From positions 310,001 through 374,000 of the forward strand of contig CAWHMT010000002.1 in NCBI GenBank assembly GCA_963830455.1: DNA of 64,000 nt, given 5' to 3'. This stretch comes from 20CM-2-65-7 sp963830455. GTDB taxonomy: Bacteria > Gemmatimonadota > Gemmatimonadetes > Gemmatimonadales > GWC2-71-9. Every line of letters begins with the position of its first letter. Position 1 is the stretch's first letter. Both the position numbers and the translations under genes were made by a program. Below are positions 26,303 through 35,700 of the stretch, in pieces. The notes beneath the pieces are model-generated. The model did no database searches. It saw only the letters and a list, made by a program, of their open reading frames with translations, and was not told where the DNA came from.

Positions 26303-27171
26303 GGCTGCGCCGGCACCGCAACGATCGCGAGGCGATCGCCCTTCGGACTCACCGCCAGGCGTGTCATGTTCGTGAGACCTGCCGCGGCGAAATCGGCGAC
26401 CGGTTCCCAGTCTCCTCCGCGCTGCGGATCCCACTGATACAACTTCGTCCCACTGGCCGTCAGCACGATGCCCTGCGGCGTCCAGACGAAGAAGTCGGCG
26501 CCCCCGCCCGGCGGCGCCTGCACGAGCATCCTGACGCGATGCGTGCGTACGTCGAACTCCTGCAGTGAAGCTCCCGCGACGGAATCGCGCTGGACGAAGC
26601 TCACCGCTTCGCGGCCGGGGATGCGCTGCAGTGACCGGCCGATATCCCGGGCGAGGACCTCACCGGGGGCGGCCGGCGAACGCGCATCAGCCACTTGGAG
26701 TGTGGCCGGCGAGCCGAGGACGAACAGCAGGAGCGTGTGGTCGTTCCCCCACGCGTGGTAGCCGACGGGCTTGATGGAATCGAGCACCAGCCGAGGTCGC
26801 GAGCCGTCCGCATCGAACGCCCAGAGACGCTGCGTCGAGTCTGGTTCGACGCGCACGACCGAGAACCCGGTGCCGGTGGGCAGCGGAGTGGGCGAATACT
26901 CGCTTTCGCCGGTCGCCGTGACTCGAACGCTGGTCTTCCGATCGACATCACAACGGTAGATGTCGGCTTGCCCGTCCTCGTGCACCGAGGTGTAGAGGAA
27001 CGAACGGCCATCGCGCAGGAAGAACGGCTGGTTGTCGTAGCCCGGTCTCGACGTGACGTTCACCGGCGTACCGACGCTTACGCGCCGGTCGGCCACACGC
27101 AGCTCCGCCACGTAGATGTCGGTCGCGGGCGGCGCCTGCAGGGCCAGGAGGGCGATCCAGAGCACGTCCAA
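26299..27171 (-). CDS. TolB-like PD40 beta-propeller protein, secreted
   Basis: A 290-residue protein with a short hydrophobic N-terminus (MDVLWIALLALQAPPATD). Repeats such as DNQPFFLRDGRSFLYTS, EYSPTPLPTGTGFSVVR and RLAVSPKGDRLAIVAV are WD40-like PD40 blades. No catalytic domain is visible. It overlaps the dtd 3' end by 4 nt (convergent) and is divergent to maf. It could be a periplasmic scaffold or a reduced propeller from a peptidase; the function is unknown. Confidence 0.65.
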   Translation of the reverse strand: MDVLWIALLALQAPPATDIYVAELRVADRRVSVGTPVNVTSRPGYDNQPFFLRDGRSFLYTSVHEDGQADIYRCDVDRKTSVRVTATGESEYSPTPLPTGTGFSVVRVEPDSTQRLWAFDADGSRPRLVLDSIKPVGYHAWGNDHTLLLFVLGSPATLQVADARSPAAPGEVLARDIGRSLQRIPGREAVSFVQRDSVAGASLQEFDVRTHRVRMLVQAPPGGGADFFVWTPQGIVLTASGTKLYQWDPQRGGDWEPVADFAAAGLTNMTRLAVSPKGDRLAIVAVPAQP

Positions 27172-27197
27172 ACCTACTCCGCGCTATCTTTTTTTGC

Positions 27198-27776
27198 GTG
27201 CTGCCCATCGTGCTCGCTTCCGGCTCCCCGCGTCGCAAGCAACTGCTCGAAATGCTGCGCATCCCGTTCCGGGTGATCCCACCCGACGTGGACGAGCATG
27301 TGCTCCCTGGCGAGACGCCCCACGCCTATGTCACACGGCTCTCGCGCTCCAAGGCGCAGGCTGTGGTTGCGCGCGCGCCCGGCGAAGTGATCCTCGCGGC
27401 CGACACTACGGTGGTGCTGGGCGGCAGGATCTTCGAGAAGCCCACGTCGCCGGCCAACGCGGTCGACATGCTCGAGCAGCTTCAGGGTAAGACCCATGAG
27501 GTGCTGACGGCCGTCGCGGTCGCCGAGAACGGCCGGCTGGAGCAGGCCCTCGATGTCTCGCGCGTGACGTTCCGCCCCAACGCCCGGCACACGCTCGAGG
27601 AGTATGTCGCCACCGGGGAGCCGCTGGACAAAGCCGGGGCGTACGCGATTCAGGGACTCGGCGCCCCGCTGATCGAGCGCGTGGAAGGCGATTTCTTTGG
27701 CGTGATGGGACTCCCGCTGCGGCTGGCGCTGGATCTGCTGGCGCGCTTCGGCCGGCCTTACCGCTTCACGCGGTAG
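27198..27776 (+). CDS. maf: Maf/YhdE-type nucleotide pyrophosphatase
   Basis: A 192-residue protein starting MLPIVLASGSPRRKQLLEML, the Maf signature; EVILAADTTVVLGG and GRIFEKPTSPANAVDML are the substrate and metal sites, and KAGAYAIQGLGAPLIERVEGDFFGV closes the domain. It hydrolyses non-canonical or methylated NTPs (dTTP/UTP type). The GTG start follows an upstream T-rich stretch. The 3' end overlaps the convergent cyclase gene by 19 nt. Confidence 0.93.
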   Translation: MLPIVLASGSPRRKQLLEMLRIPFRVIPPDVDEHVLPGETPHAYVTRLSRSKAQAVVARAPGEVILAADTTVVLGGRIFEKPTSPANAVDMLEQLQGKTHEVLTAVAVAENGRLEQALDVSRVTFRPNARHTLEEYVATGEPLDKAGAYAIQGLGAPLIERVEGDFFGVMGLPLRLALDLLARFGRPYRFTR

Positions 27777-29374
27777 ACCGGAATCTTCTTGGCTTTTCCC
27801 TTGACCTGAATCGGCTCGAGCGCCTCGACGTCGGGCTTGTTTTTCAGCTGCTGGTAGAACGGCTCGGAAATGAGGATTTCGTTGGGGCCGGCTTTTCCGC
27901 ACAGGCGGTAGGCCGTGTTCACTGCGTCGCCGATGACCGTGTATTCGAGGCGCCGATCCGATCCGATGTTGCCGGCGAACACCTCGCCGAAGTTGATGGC
28001 GATGCCGATTTGCACTTCGGTGCGGCCCTCCTGTTTCCATTTGGCATTGAGTTTCTCCAGCTCCTTCAGCTGCGCGATGGCACACTGGACGGCGCGGTCG
28101 GCGTCATCTTCGTGGACGATCGGCGCGCCCCACAACGCCATGATCGCATCGCCCATGAACTTGTCGAGTGTGCCGCCGTACTCGAAGACCTTGTCCACCA
28201 TCTCGGTGAAGTACTCCGTCAGCAGCCGGGCGATCTCGTCCGGGCTCATCGTTTCCGACATCGGCGTAAACCCGCGGATATCGGAGAAGAACACCACCAC
28301 GGGGCGCTTTTCGCTCGGCAATCGTCCCGCGTCCTGCTGCTGCGCGATGACCTGGGCGATGTTGGGCGAGAAGTATCGTTCGAAGTTCGAGCGGACCAGC
28401 GCTTCGCGCCGAATCCGCTCCGACAGCTGCGAGTTCTCGATGGCGACGGCGGTCAATCCGCCGAAGGCGATCAGAAACTCTAGGTCTTCATCGGCGAACG
28501 AGTGCGTGGCGGTCAGGTTGTCGACGTAGAGAATGCCGAGAACCTTCGAGTCGGAGCCCATCAGCGGCGTGCACATCGCGCTGCGCACGCTCTGGATGAG
28601 AATCGACTTGCCCTTGAAGCGCTCGTCGGCCGCCGCGTTGTCGGACAGGATCGCGACCCGCTCCTCGACGGCCTTGCGCGCGATCGACTGCGGGACGTGT
28701 TTCGCGGCGCTCGCGTCGCCGGTGCGGCTCTTGGAGATGCGGGGAATCAGCTCGTTCGACTTGCCGTCGAGCAGCAGAATCGACACGCGGTCCACGTTCA
28801 TGATCTGGAACGTGAAGTCCACCACCTTGTCGAGCAGCCGGTCGAGCTCCTGCTGTTTCGACAGCTCCTTCGAGACCTCGAGCAGCAGGGAGAGCTTCTT
28901 TGCCCGCCGCTCCTCCTGATTGTCCGCCTTGACCTTGAGGTGGGACGCGCCCTGCGGCTCGTCAATCACGATCGCCGGTACGCCGCCCGAGACGCTGACC
29001 GGGAGCTCGCGGACGATCGTGCCGCCGGCCACGCCCCCTTTGGGGGACTTGAAGTCCGGCGGCGGCACGACCAGCGGGCGCGGGGCGGGGGCGGTCACTT
29101 CCCTCACCCGGAATGCGACCTTCCCGAAGGTCACGACGTCGTTCGCCCCTGCTTCCGCATCGGTGATCTTGGCGCCGTTCAGGAACGTCCCGTTCGAGGA
29201 ACCCAGGTCCGTGACGCGGACACCGCTGCTGGTAAGAACGATCTCCGCGTGCCGCCGTGAGATCGTGGGATCGTAGATCGGGACGTCGCTGGTGACGGCG
29301 CGCCCCACCACGAGCTTGCGCCCGAGTTGGAGATCGATCGACTGTTCGCCGGAGGTGCTCAGCAGCTTGAACAC
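27758..29374 (-). CDS. FHA-GAF-class III nucleotide cyclase
   Basis: A 538-residue three-domain protein. The FHA domain (about 1-95) has GRAVTSDVPIYDPTISRRHAE and DLGSSNGTFLNG. A Pro-rich linker is followed by a GAF domain (about 170-330). The C-terminal cyclase has VVFFSDIRGFTPMSET (metal aspartate), GTLDKFMGDAIMALWGAP (second metal aspartate) and VIGDAVNTAYRLCGK. It would make cAMP or cGMP under control of a phospho-threonine ligand (FHA) and a small molecule (GAF). The window also encodes a Ser/Thr kinase (44285-47215), a possible FHA partner. Confidence 0.9.
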   Translation of the reverse strand: MFKLLSTSGEQSIDLQLGRKLVVGRAVTSDVPIYDPTISRRHAEIVLTSSGVRVTDLGSSNGTFLNGAKITDAEAGANDVVTFGKVAFRVREVTAPAPRPLVVPPPDFKSPKGGVAGGTIVRELPVSVSGGVPAIVIDEPQGASHLKVKADNQEERRAKKLSLLLEVSKELSKQQELDRLLDKVVDFTFQIMNVDRVSILLLDGKSNELIPRISKSRTGDASAAKHVPQSIARKAVEERVAILSDNAAADERFKGKSILIQSVRSAMCTPLMGSDSKVLGILYVDNLTATHSFADEDLEFLIAFGGLTAVAIENSQLSERIRREALVRSNFERYFSPNIAQVIAQQQDAGRLPSEKRPVVVFFSDIRGFTPMSETMSPDEIARLLTEYFTEMVDKVFEYGGTLDKFMGDAIMALWGAPIVHEDDADRAVQCAIAQLKELEKLNAKWKQEGRTEVQIGIAINFGEVFAGNIGSDRRLEYTVIGDAVNTAYRLCGKAGPNEILISEPFYQQLKNKPDVEALEPIQVKGKAKKIPVYRVKR

Positions 29375-29401
29375 AGGCCCGAAAATATAGGCCGGCGGGG
29401 C

Positions 29402-30895
29402 CTAATCACCAGCTTTCGCGAGCGCGAGCGCCCGCAGCACCGCCTGCGCCTTCGCCTCGGTTTCCTCGAACTCGCGTGCCGGATCGGAATCGGCGACGAT
29501 CCCCGCGCCGGCCTGCACGACGACGCGGTCCTTGAGCACGAGCGCCGAGCGAATCGCGATCGCCGTGTCCATGGTGGTGGCGCCCCAGCCGACATACCCG
29601 ACCGCCCCCGCGTACGGACCGCGCCGCTCCGGCTCCAGCTCGTCGATGATCTCCATCGCGCGCACCTTCGGCGCGCCGCTGACGGTGCCCGCGGGGAAAC
29701 AGGCGCGGAACACGTCCAGCGCGTCGTATCCGGGGCTCAACTGGCCGCGCACTTCGCTCACGAGATGCTGCACGTGTGAATAGCGCTCGATCTGGAGCGA
29801 CTCCGTGACACGCACGGTGCCGTAGCGGGCCACGCGCCCGATGTCGTTGCGTCCCAGGTCCACGAGCATCCGATGCTCCGCCAACTCCTTGGCATCCGCG
29901 CGCAGCGCGGCCGCCAGCGCGTCGTCTTCCGCCGGCGTCAGCCCCCGGGGCCGCGTCCCGGCAATGGGGCGCACGGTGACCTCGTCTCCCTCGACGCGCA
30001 CCAGAACCTCCGGCGAGCTGCCCACGAGCGTCACGTCGTCCAGTGCGAGGTAGAACAGGTACGGCGCGGGGTTGAGCGCCCGGAGATAGCGATACAACCG
30101 GAGGGGATCGACGGCGCCCGGCACGACCTGGCGCCGCGACAGCACCGCCTGAAACACGTCGCCCGCCGCGATGTAGTCGCGGATTTTTGCGACGTCGCGC
30201 TCGAACTCGGCGCGCGGATACCGGGATTCCGGCCGCAGCGCCTTCGTGTCGCCGTCCAGCGCGAGCGGTGCCAGGGGGTGCGTCGCGCCGAGCCGGTCGA
30301 TCAGCACGTCGAGCCGCTCCTGCGCGCCGTCATACAGCCGCAGGCGCTGCGCCGCGGTCGCCCCGGGCGGCACTTCGACATTGGCGACCAGGATCGCGCG
30401 CCCGAACACGTTGTCGAGGATCACGAGGGAGTCGGCGATCATCACGATCGCGTCGGGAACGGCGAGCGTATCGGCAGGTTCCGCCGGCAGCCGCTCGATG
30501 CTGCGTACCAGATCGTAGCCGAGATAGCCGACCGCGCCGCCCGTGAAGCGCGGGAGGCCGGGCACCGCGACGGTTGGCAGCGCGCGCATCCGGTCGGCGA
30601 GGTGGGCGAGCGGGTCGCGCGTCTCGCCGGCTGCCTGCCATCCCGCGCCGGGCATCCAGTGGTCGATCTTCGTGCCGCGATAGCGCCATGCTTCCCGGGG
30701 CTCGGTGCCGAGAAACGTATACCGTGCCCAGCGCTCGCCCCCGACCAGGGATTCGAGCAGAAACGCGAACGGCGGCCGCGCGATCTTCGCGAAGGCGCCG
30801 ACGGGTGTGTCGGCGTCGGTGACGACCTGGCGCAAGACTGGAACGATCCCGCCCTGCTTCGCTCGCTCCAGGAATGCGTCGCGGGAGTCCATCAT
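29402..30895 (-). CDS. trpE: Anthranilate synthase component I (TrpE)
   Basis: A 497-residue chorismate-binding enzyme. The N-terminal regulatory half has FLLESLVGGERWARYTFLG; the catalytic half has IRDYIAAGDVFQAVLSRR, RPIAGTRPRGLT, LVDLGRNDIGRVA and GTVSGAPKVRAMEII. It turns chorismate and ammonia into anthranilate; the glutaminase TrpG is not in the window. PabB is less likely because of the full N-terminal domain and the LLES motif, which in TrpE forms part of the tryptophan inhibition site. It is divergent to the barrel gene with only 14 nt between starts. Confidence 0.92.
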   Translation of the reverse strand: MMDSRDAFLERAKQGGIVPVLRQVVTDADTPVGAFAKIARPPFAFLLESLVGGERWARYTFLGTEPREAWRYRGTKIDHWMPGAGWQAAGETRDPLAHLADRMRALPTVAVPGLPRFTGGAVGYLGYDLVRSIERLPAEPADTLAVPDAIVMIADSLVILDNVFGRAILVANVEVPPGATAAQRLRLYDGAQERLDVLIDRLGATHPLAPLALDGDTKALRPESRYPRAEFERDVAKIRDYIAAGDVFQAVLSRRQVVPGAVDPLRLYRYLRALNPAPYLFYLALDDVTLVGSSPEVLVRVEGDEVTVRPIAGTRPRGLTPAEDDALAAALRADAKELAEHRMLVDLGRNDIGRVARYGTVRVTESLQIERYSHVQHLVSEVRGQLSPGYDALDVFRACFPAGTVSGAPKVRAMEIIDELEPERRGPYAGAVGYVGWGATTMDTAIAIRSALVLKDRVVVQAGAGIVADSDPAREFEETEAKAQAVLRALALAKAGD

Positions 30896-30909
30896 CTAGA
30901 TTTCGCGCG

Positions 30910-32928
30910 ATGCGGTGGCCGGTTGTGCTCGCCCTGGTGCTCGCCCTGCCCGCTCGTGGGTCCGCCCAGGAGTGGAACAGCAATGCCGCCCTGGCACTGG
31001 CGCGACGCGCCAGCGAGCGACGCTCCCGCGCCGCCGTCGACACCGCGCTGCGTGACTATAAGGCCCAGGCTCACGGGTTTCTCTTCTTCCTCGGCCAGTT
31101 CGGCGAAGGGCTCACCGAACCGCCGCGACTCGTGAAAGCGGATCAGCTGGAGCTGGAAGTGTACTGGAAGGCGCCGCAGCTCAGCAAGCAGCGCATCGTC
31201 GGCTGGCGCGATCGCGCCGAGCTGCCCACCGACATCAACTACCATCGCGATCACCTCGGCATCGTCCAAAACAACTTCGGCAGCGCGATCCGGCTGGGCG
31301 AGGGCGACGAAGTGCGCGACGTGCCGCACCCGCTCGGGCCCGACGGCTCGGCGCTGTACGACTTCGCGCTGGGCGACACGACCACGATCGAGCTTCCCCA
31401 GCGTGCGGTGCGCGTCGTGGCGCTGCGCGCGCGCCCGAAAACCTTCTCCGCTGCCGCCATCGTCGGCACGCTGTTCGTCGACCTCGAGACGGCCGACCTG
31501 GTCCGGATGGCGTTCAATTTCACGCCCCACGCCTATCTCGACCCGCAGATCGAAGACGTCAGCATCGTGCTGGATAACGCGCTGTGGGAGGGGCGGTTCT
31601 GGCTGCCGTACCGGCAGGAGGTGGAGATCCGCCGGCGCGCAACCTGGCTGGACATTCCGGCGCGCGGCATCATCCGCGGCCGCTGGGAGATCGACGGCTA
31701 CCTGTTCAACGTCGGACTTGCCGAGAGCTGGTTCCGGGGCGAAGAGATCACCGCCGTCCCGAAGGCGGAGCGCGACTCCTTCCCGTGGCGCGAGCCGCTG
31801 ACCACCGCCATCCAGGGGATCGCCGAGCCGGTCCGCCAGAACGACCTGGAAGAAGTGCGCGCCGAAGTGAGTCGCATCGCGGGCCGCCGCGTGCTCACCG
31901 GTCTCAAGCGGCAGCGCCTGGGTGCGCGAGGGCTGAGCGATCTGATCCGCTTCAATCGCGTCGAGGGGCTCGCCGCCGGCGCCGGATTCGTGTGGCGAAT
32001 GCCGGGGGATGACTTCGAGATTCGCGCGCTGGGCAGCTACGGCTTTTCCGACGGCGCGGGGAAAGGTGGCGTCTCGATTACTTCGGTAGATGGTCTCTCG
32101 TTAACCATTTACCGTCAGGTTCGCGACATCTCGGACGAGCGCGTGATCGCCCCGCTGGTGAATTCGATCTCGGCACAGGAATTCGGGGATGACTATGGTG
32201 ACTACTATCGCGCGACGGGCTGGCAGTTGTCGGCGCGTTTCGACGTGGGCGGGCGCACCGAGTGGCTCGTCGCCGCAAAAAGTGAGCATGTCCAGTCGCT
32301 GCCGATTCGGGCGACGCCCGCCTCGGGCCAATTTCGCCCCAATCCCGCGATCATCGACGCCGATCACAGTGTCGGCTCGCTGACCCTGCGGCGCCGCAGT
32401 GAAGGCTTTGCCGTGCGGCGCGACGTCGCGGGCGAGGTCAGCGCCGAAATCGGCAGTGCCTATGCGCGGTTCAGCGGCTCGGGACATCTGCTCGTTCCGC
32501 TGGGGGCTGGGTCCACGCGCCTCCTCACGCGCGTTCAATTCGGCGTGGGAGGTGACGAACTCCCTCCACACCGCGGGTTCGTGATCGGCGGACGCGGAAC
32601 GTTGCTCGGTGACGACTTCCGAGAGTGGGGTGGAAGACGCGCGGCCTTGATTCACGTCGAGCTGCGGACCGTAGTGCCGTTCTTTCGACTGCCCGCTGGC
32701 CCGGCCCGAACACCGGGGAATATCACACTTGCTCCATACGTTGCCCTGGGCTCGACGGACGAGCCTTTCCCCCAGATGCCGTGGAAGACGACTCCGGGCA
32801 CACGCGTGACCCTCGGACTCGGTGCGGAGTGGCTCGGGCTGTTCCGAATCGAGGCTGGATACGGCATGCAAAGCCGGCATCTTCATGTTGCCTTCGACGT
32901 CACACGCGATTTTTGGGACATTCTGTGA
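30910..32928 (+). CDS. Outer-membrane beta-barrel protein, unknown function
   Basis: A 672-residue protein with a signal peptide (MRWPVVLALVLALPARGSAQEW). The first ~320 residues look like a soluble periplasmic domain (FSAAAIVGTLFVDLETADLV resembles outer-membrane lipoprotein-assembly-like folds). The remainder has alternating strands (AGAGFVWRMPGDDFEIRALG, QLSARFDVGGRTEWLV) and ends with FDVTRDFWDIL, an Omp85/surface-antigen-like closing strand. GGRGTLLGDDFREWGGRR resembles the fRGf loop region of such barrels. No transport role can be assigned. Confidence 0.6.
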   Translation: MRWPVVLALVLALPARGSAQEWNSNAALALARRASERRSRAAVDTALRDYKAQAHGFLFFLGQFGEGLTEPPRLVKADQLELEVYWKAPQLSKQRIVGWRDRAELPTDINYHRDHLGIVQNNFGSAIRLGEGDEVRDVPHPLGPDGSALYDFALGDTTTIELPQRAVRVVALRARPKTFSAAAIVGTLFVDLETADLVRMAFNFTPHAYLDPQIEDVSIVLDNALWEGRFWLPYRQEVEIRRRATWLDIPARGIIRGRWEIDGYLFNVGLAESWFRGEEITAVPKAERDSFPWREPLTTAIQGIAEPVRQNDLEEVRAEVSRIAGRRVLTGLKRQRLGARGLSDLIRFNRVEGLAAGAGFVWRMPGDDFEIRALGSYGFSDGAGKGGVSITSVDGLSLTIYRQVRDISDERVIAPLVNSISAQEFGDDYGDYYRATGWQLSARFDVGGRTEWLVAAKSEHVQSLPIRATPASGQFRPNPAIIDADHSVGSLTLRRRSEGFAVRRDVAGEVSAEIGSAYARFSGSGHLLVPLGAGSTRLLTRVQFGVGGDELPPHRGFVIGGRGTLLGDDFREWGGRRAALIHVELRTVVPFFRLPAGPARTPGNITLAPYVALGSTDEPFPQMPWKTTPGTRVTLGLGAEWLGLFRIEAGYGMQSRHLHVAFDVTRDFWDIL

Positions 32929-32978
32929 CGTGGAATACTGGACTCGGACGCGCGCGGCCGTAGTTTGGAGGCACCCGC

Positions 32979-35222
32979 ATGCCCGTGACGCAGTTTCCAG
33001 ACGAATGGCTGGCCCAGTCGGTTGAGGGTCTGACTCCCGAGGTCCTCCAGGGCCTGCGGGACAAGTCGGCATCCGGCCGGACGCTGTGGGAATGCGTCGT
33101 GGCCGAGAAGATCGCGACCGACGCCCAAATTGTCGAAAAGCTGTCCCATCGCTTCCGGATGAAGGTCGCCGACGTTACCAAGATCGAACTCACTGCCCGG
33201 GACGGTGTGCCCGAGCAGCTCGCCCGCCGCCATCACGTGCTCCCCTTACGGCTGACCGATTCGTACTTGGAGATCGGCACCGCCAATCCGCTCGACCTCG
33301 ATGCCGAGAAGGCGCTCGCCTTCAACACGGCGCGTGAGATTCGGTTGCTCCTGCTCGCGCCGTCGAGAATCAGCGAGAAACTGGACGAGCTGTACAAGCC
33401 GGACAAAGCGATCGACAAGTTGCTCGAGGGCATGGGTGACTCTGAGATTCTGACCACGCTGCCCGACACACAGCCGGAGGAGATCTCCGAGGCGGATGCG
33501 AGTCAGAAGCCCGTCGTGCGGCTCGTCGACATGATCATCTCAGAAGGGATTCTCTCGCGCGCGAGCGACATCCACGTAGAGCCGGAAGAGGGCGGCGTGG
33601 CGGTGCGCTACCGCATCGACGGGGTGCTCCGGCAGGTGATGAAGATTCCGCGCCAGGCCGGCCTGCCGCTGATCTCCCGCATCAAAATCATGTCCTCGCT
33701 CGACATCGCCGACCGGCTGCGACCCCAGGACGGCCGCGCGCGCGTGGCGGTGAACGGCCAGCCGATCGACCTGCGCGTTTCGACCCTGCCCGCGCAGCTC
33801 GGCGAAAAGGTCGTGATCCGCATTCTGGACTCCCGCGCGACGGTCAAGTCGCTGGACTCGCTTGGCTTGAACCCGGGGGAAGGGGAGGCGATCAAGCGGC
33901 TGCTCGAAAACCACGAAGGCATCCTGCTCGTCACCGGCCCGACGGGATCTGGAAAAACCACGACCCTCTACTCCTGCATCAATCAGATCAAGAGTGAGGG
34001 CGTCAACATCGTGACGGTCGAGGACCCGGTCGAGTACCGGATGCAGGGTATCGTCCAGGTGCAGGTGCAGGAGAAAGCCGGACTCACGTTTGCGGCGGCG
34101 CTGCGGTCTATCCTGCGGCAGGACCCCAACGTCGTGCTCGTGGGCGAGATTCGCGACAAGGAAACGGCGCAAATCGCGGTGCAGGCGTCGCTGACGGGGC
34201 ACCTCGTGCTGTCCACGCTGCATACCAACGACGCCGCCAACGCCGTCACGCGCCTCGTGGATATCGGCGTCGAAGCGTACAAGATCGCGGCGTCGCTGCG
34301 CGGCGTCGTGGCGCAGCGGCTGATGCGCAAACTGTGCCCCACCTGCAAGGAAGTCTGGATGGAAGCGCCGCCGGAGCGGCTGCAGCGCTGGATTCCCAGG
34401 GGCACGCCGCTGTACCGGGCGGCCGCCTGTCCCGACTGCGCGATGACCGGCTACCGGGGCCGCTTCTCGATTCTCGAAATCCTGACGATGACCCCGGAGC
34501 TGGAACGACGGATCGCCGCAGGCGAAGCCCCGGACCGCATCGCCGACGCCGCCCGGCGCGGTGGCATGAAGTCCTTGTGGGACTCCGGACTCGCGCACGT
34601 GACGCGCGGGGAGTCGACGATCGAGGAGCTGATGCGCGTCGTTGATATCCCCGCCGAAGCCGAGGCCCCAGCGCCCGCGGAAAAGGCCGGTACGCGGACG
34701 TCAGGCCCCACGCGGCGGTCGCCAGGGGGCGGCGTCGACGCTCTGAAGCATGCGGTGGCACCCGAGCCGGCGGCCCCGGTATCCACGCATTTCGATCTCC
34801 TCGAGGAGCACACGCCGCCGGCTCGCCGCTCCGGTGCGCACGGCCTGCCGGCCTCCAAGGTCCTGCTCGTCGACGATGAGGACAGCCTGCGCAAAGTGAT
34901 GCGCGATTTGCTGGAGCGGGAAGGGTACGTCGTCACGGAAGCACGGGACGGCGTGCAGGCGCTCGATCAGGTCGATCGCGTGGGTCCCGACATCATCGTC
35001 CTCGACCTGAATCTTCCTGGGCTCGACGGCTACGGCGTGTTGTCCCATCTGCGCTCGCGCCCGGCGACGGCGAACATTCCCGTCATCGTGCTCACGGCAA
35101 AGGGCGACGAAGACAACGAAGTGCGCGTCTTCGAGCTCGGCGCCGACGACTTCCTCACCAAACCCTTCCGCGCGCGCGCGCTGTCGGCGCGACTGGAAGC
35201 CGTTCTCGGCAGACGACGCTGA
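32979..35222 (+). CDS. PilB/GspE-type assembly ATPase fused to a response-regulator receiver
   Basis: A 747-residue protein. Residues 1-150 are the MshEN/GspE N-terminal domain; the ATPase has VTGPTGSGKTTTLYS (Walker A), the Asp box around TVEDPVEYRMQGI, VLVGEIRDKETAQIAVQ (Walker B) and HLVLSTLHTNDA (His box); the tetracysteine zinc site is CPTC...CPDC. A ~60-residue Ala/Pro linker then leads to a complete receiver domain (from about 625): VLLVDDEDSLRKVM, IIVLDLNLPGLDGYG, DDFLTKPFRAR. It powers type IV pilus or type II secretion assembly; the receiver suggests control by phosphorylation. No pilin genes are adjacent. Confidence 0.9.
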   Translation: MPVTQFPDEWLAQSVEGLTPEVLQGLRDKSASGRTLWECVVAEKIATDAQIVEKLSHRFRMKVADVTKIELTARDGVPEQLARRHHVLPLRLTDSYLEIGTANPLDLDAEKALAFNTAREIRLLLLAPSRISEKLDELYKPDKAIDKLLEGMGDSEILTTLPDTQPEEISEADASQKPVVRLVDMIISEGILSRASDIHVEPEEGGVAVRYRIDGVLRQVMKIPRQAGLPLISRIKIMSSLDIADRLRPQDGRARVAVNGQPIDLRVSTLPAQLGEKVVIRILDSRATVKSLDSLGLNPGEGEAIKRLLENHEGILLVTGPTGSGKTTTLYSCINQIKSEGVNIVTVEDPVEYRMQGIVQVQVQEKAGLTFAAALRSILRQDPNVVLVGEIRDKETAQIAVQASLTGHLVLSTLHTNDAANAVTRLVDIGVEAYKIAASLRGVVAQRLMRKLCPTCKEVWMEAPPERLQRWIPRGTPLYRAAACPDCAMTGYRGRFSILEILTMTPELERRIAAGEAPDRIADAARRGGMKSLWDSGLAHVTRGESTIEELMRVVDIPAEAEAPAPAEKAGTRTSGPTRRSPGGGVDALKHAVAPEPAAPVSTHFDLLEEHTPPARRSGAHGLPASKVLLVDDEDSLRKVMRDLLEREGYVVTEARDGVQALDQVDRVGPDIIVLDLNLPGLDGYGVLSHLRSRPATANIPVIVLTAKGDEDNEVRVFELGADDFLTKPFRARALSARLEAVLGRRR

Positions 35223-35233
35223 CGACCGCCCGC

Positions 35234-35686
35234 GTGATGTTCGTGGACACGTATGCGGTCCGCGGCGCGGGTGAGGCACTCGAGGTGCTCGCCTTGCGCC
35301 GGGGCCGCACCGGCCGCTGTCCAGGATCGTGGGAGACGGTGCACGGCACGATCGAGTCGGGTGAGACCCCGGTGCAGGCGTCGCTGCGCGAGCTGCGCGA
35401 AGAAACCGGACTCGCCCCGCAGAAACTCTACAATCTGAGCCGCACCGAAGCGTTCTATCAGCATCGCACCGACGAGCTGGCGCTCATTCCCGTGTTCGTC
35501 GCGTTCGTCGCGCCCGATGCGCCGGTGCGCCTGTCGGACGAGCACGATCGGAGCGAATGGCTGCGGCCCGCGGACGCGGCGCGACGCTTCGCCTGGCCGA
35601 GAGAGCGCAGAGCACTGGATGACATTTTGTCAATAGTGGGGGGGGGCGATGCGGGCTTGCTGGAAGACGTCCTGCGAGTAAGCTAG
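35234..35686 (+). CDS. Nudix hydrolase
   Basis: A 150-residue protein with the complete Nudix box GTIESGETPVQASLRELREE followed by TGL (GX5EX7REUXEEXGU). The N-terminal TYAVRGAGEALEVLALRRG is a common strand pair. Substrates are nucleoside diphosphates linked to another moiety; DATP pyrophosphohydrolase-like enzymes of this size are frequent. Near the end the gene runs through a nine-G homopolymer (35638-35646) coding VGGG. It is 11 nt after the ATPase gene and probably co-transcribed. Confidence 0.88.
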   Translation: MMFVDTYAVRGAGEALEVLALRRGRTGRCPGSWETVHGTIESGETPVQASLRELREETGLAPQKLYNLSRTEAFYQHRTDELALIPVFVAFVAPDAPVRLSDEHDRSEWLRPADAARRFAWPRERRALDDILSIVGGGDAGLLEDVLRVS

Positions 35687-35700
35687 TACCAGGCTCCCTT

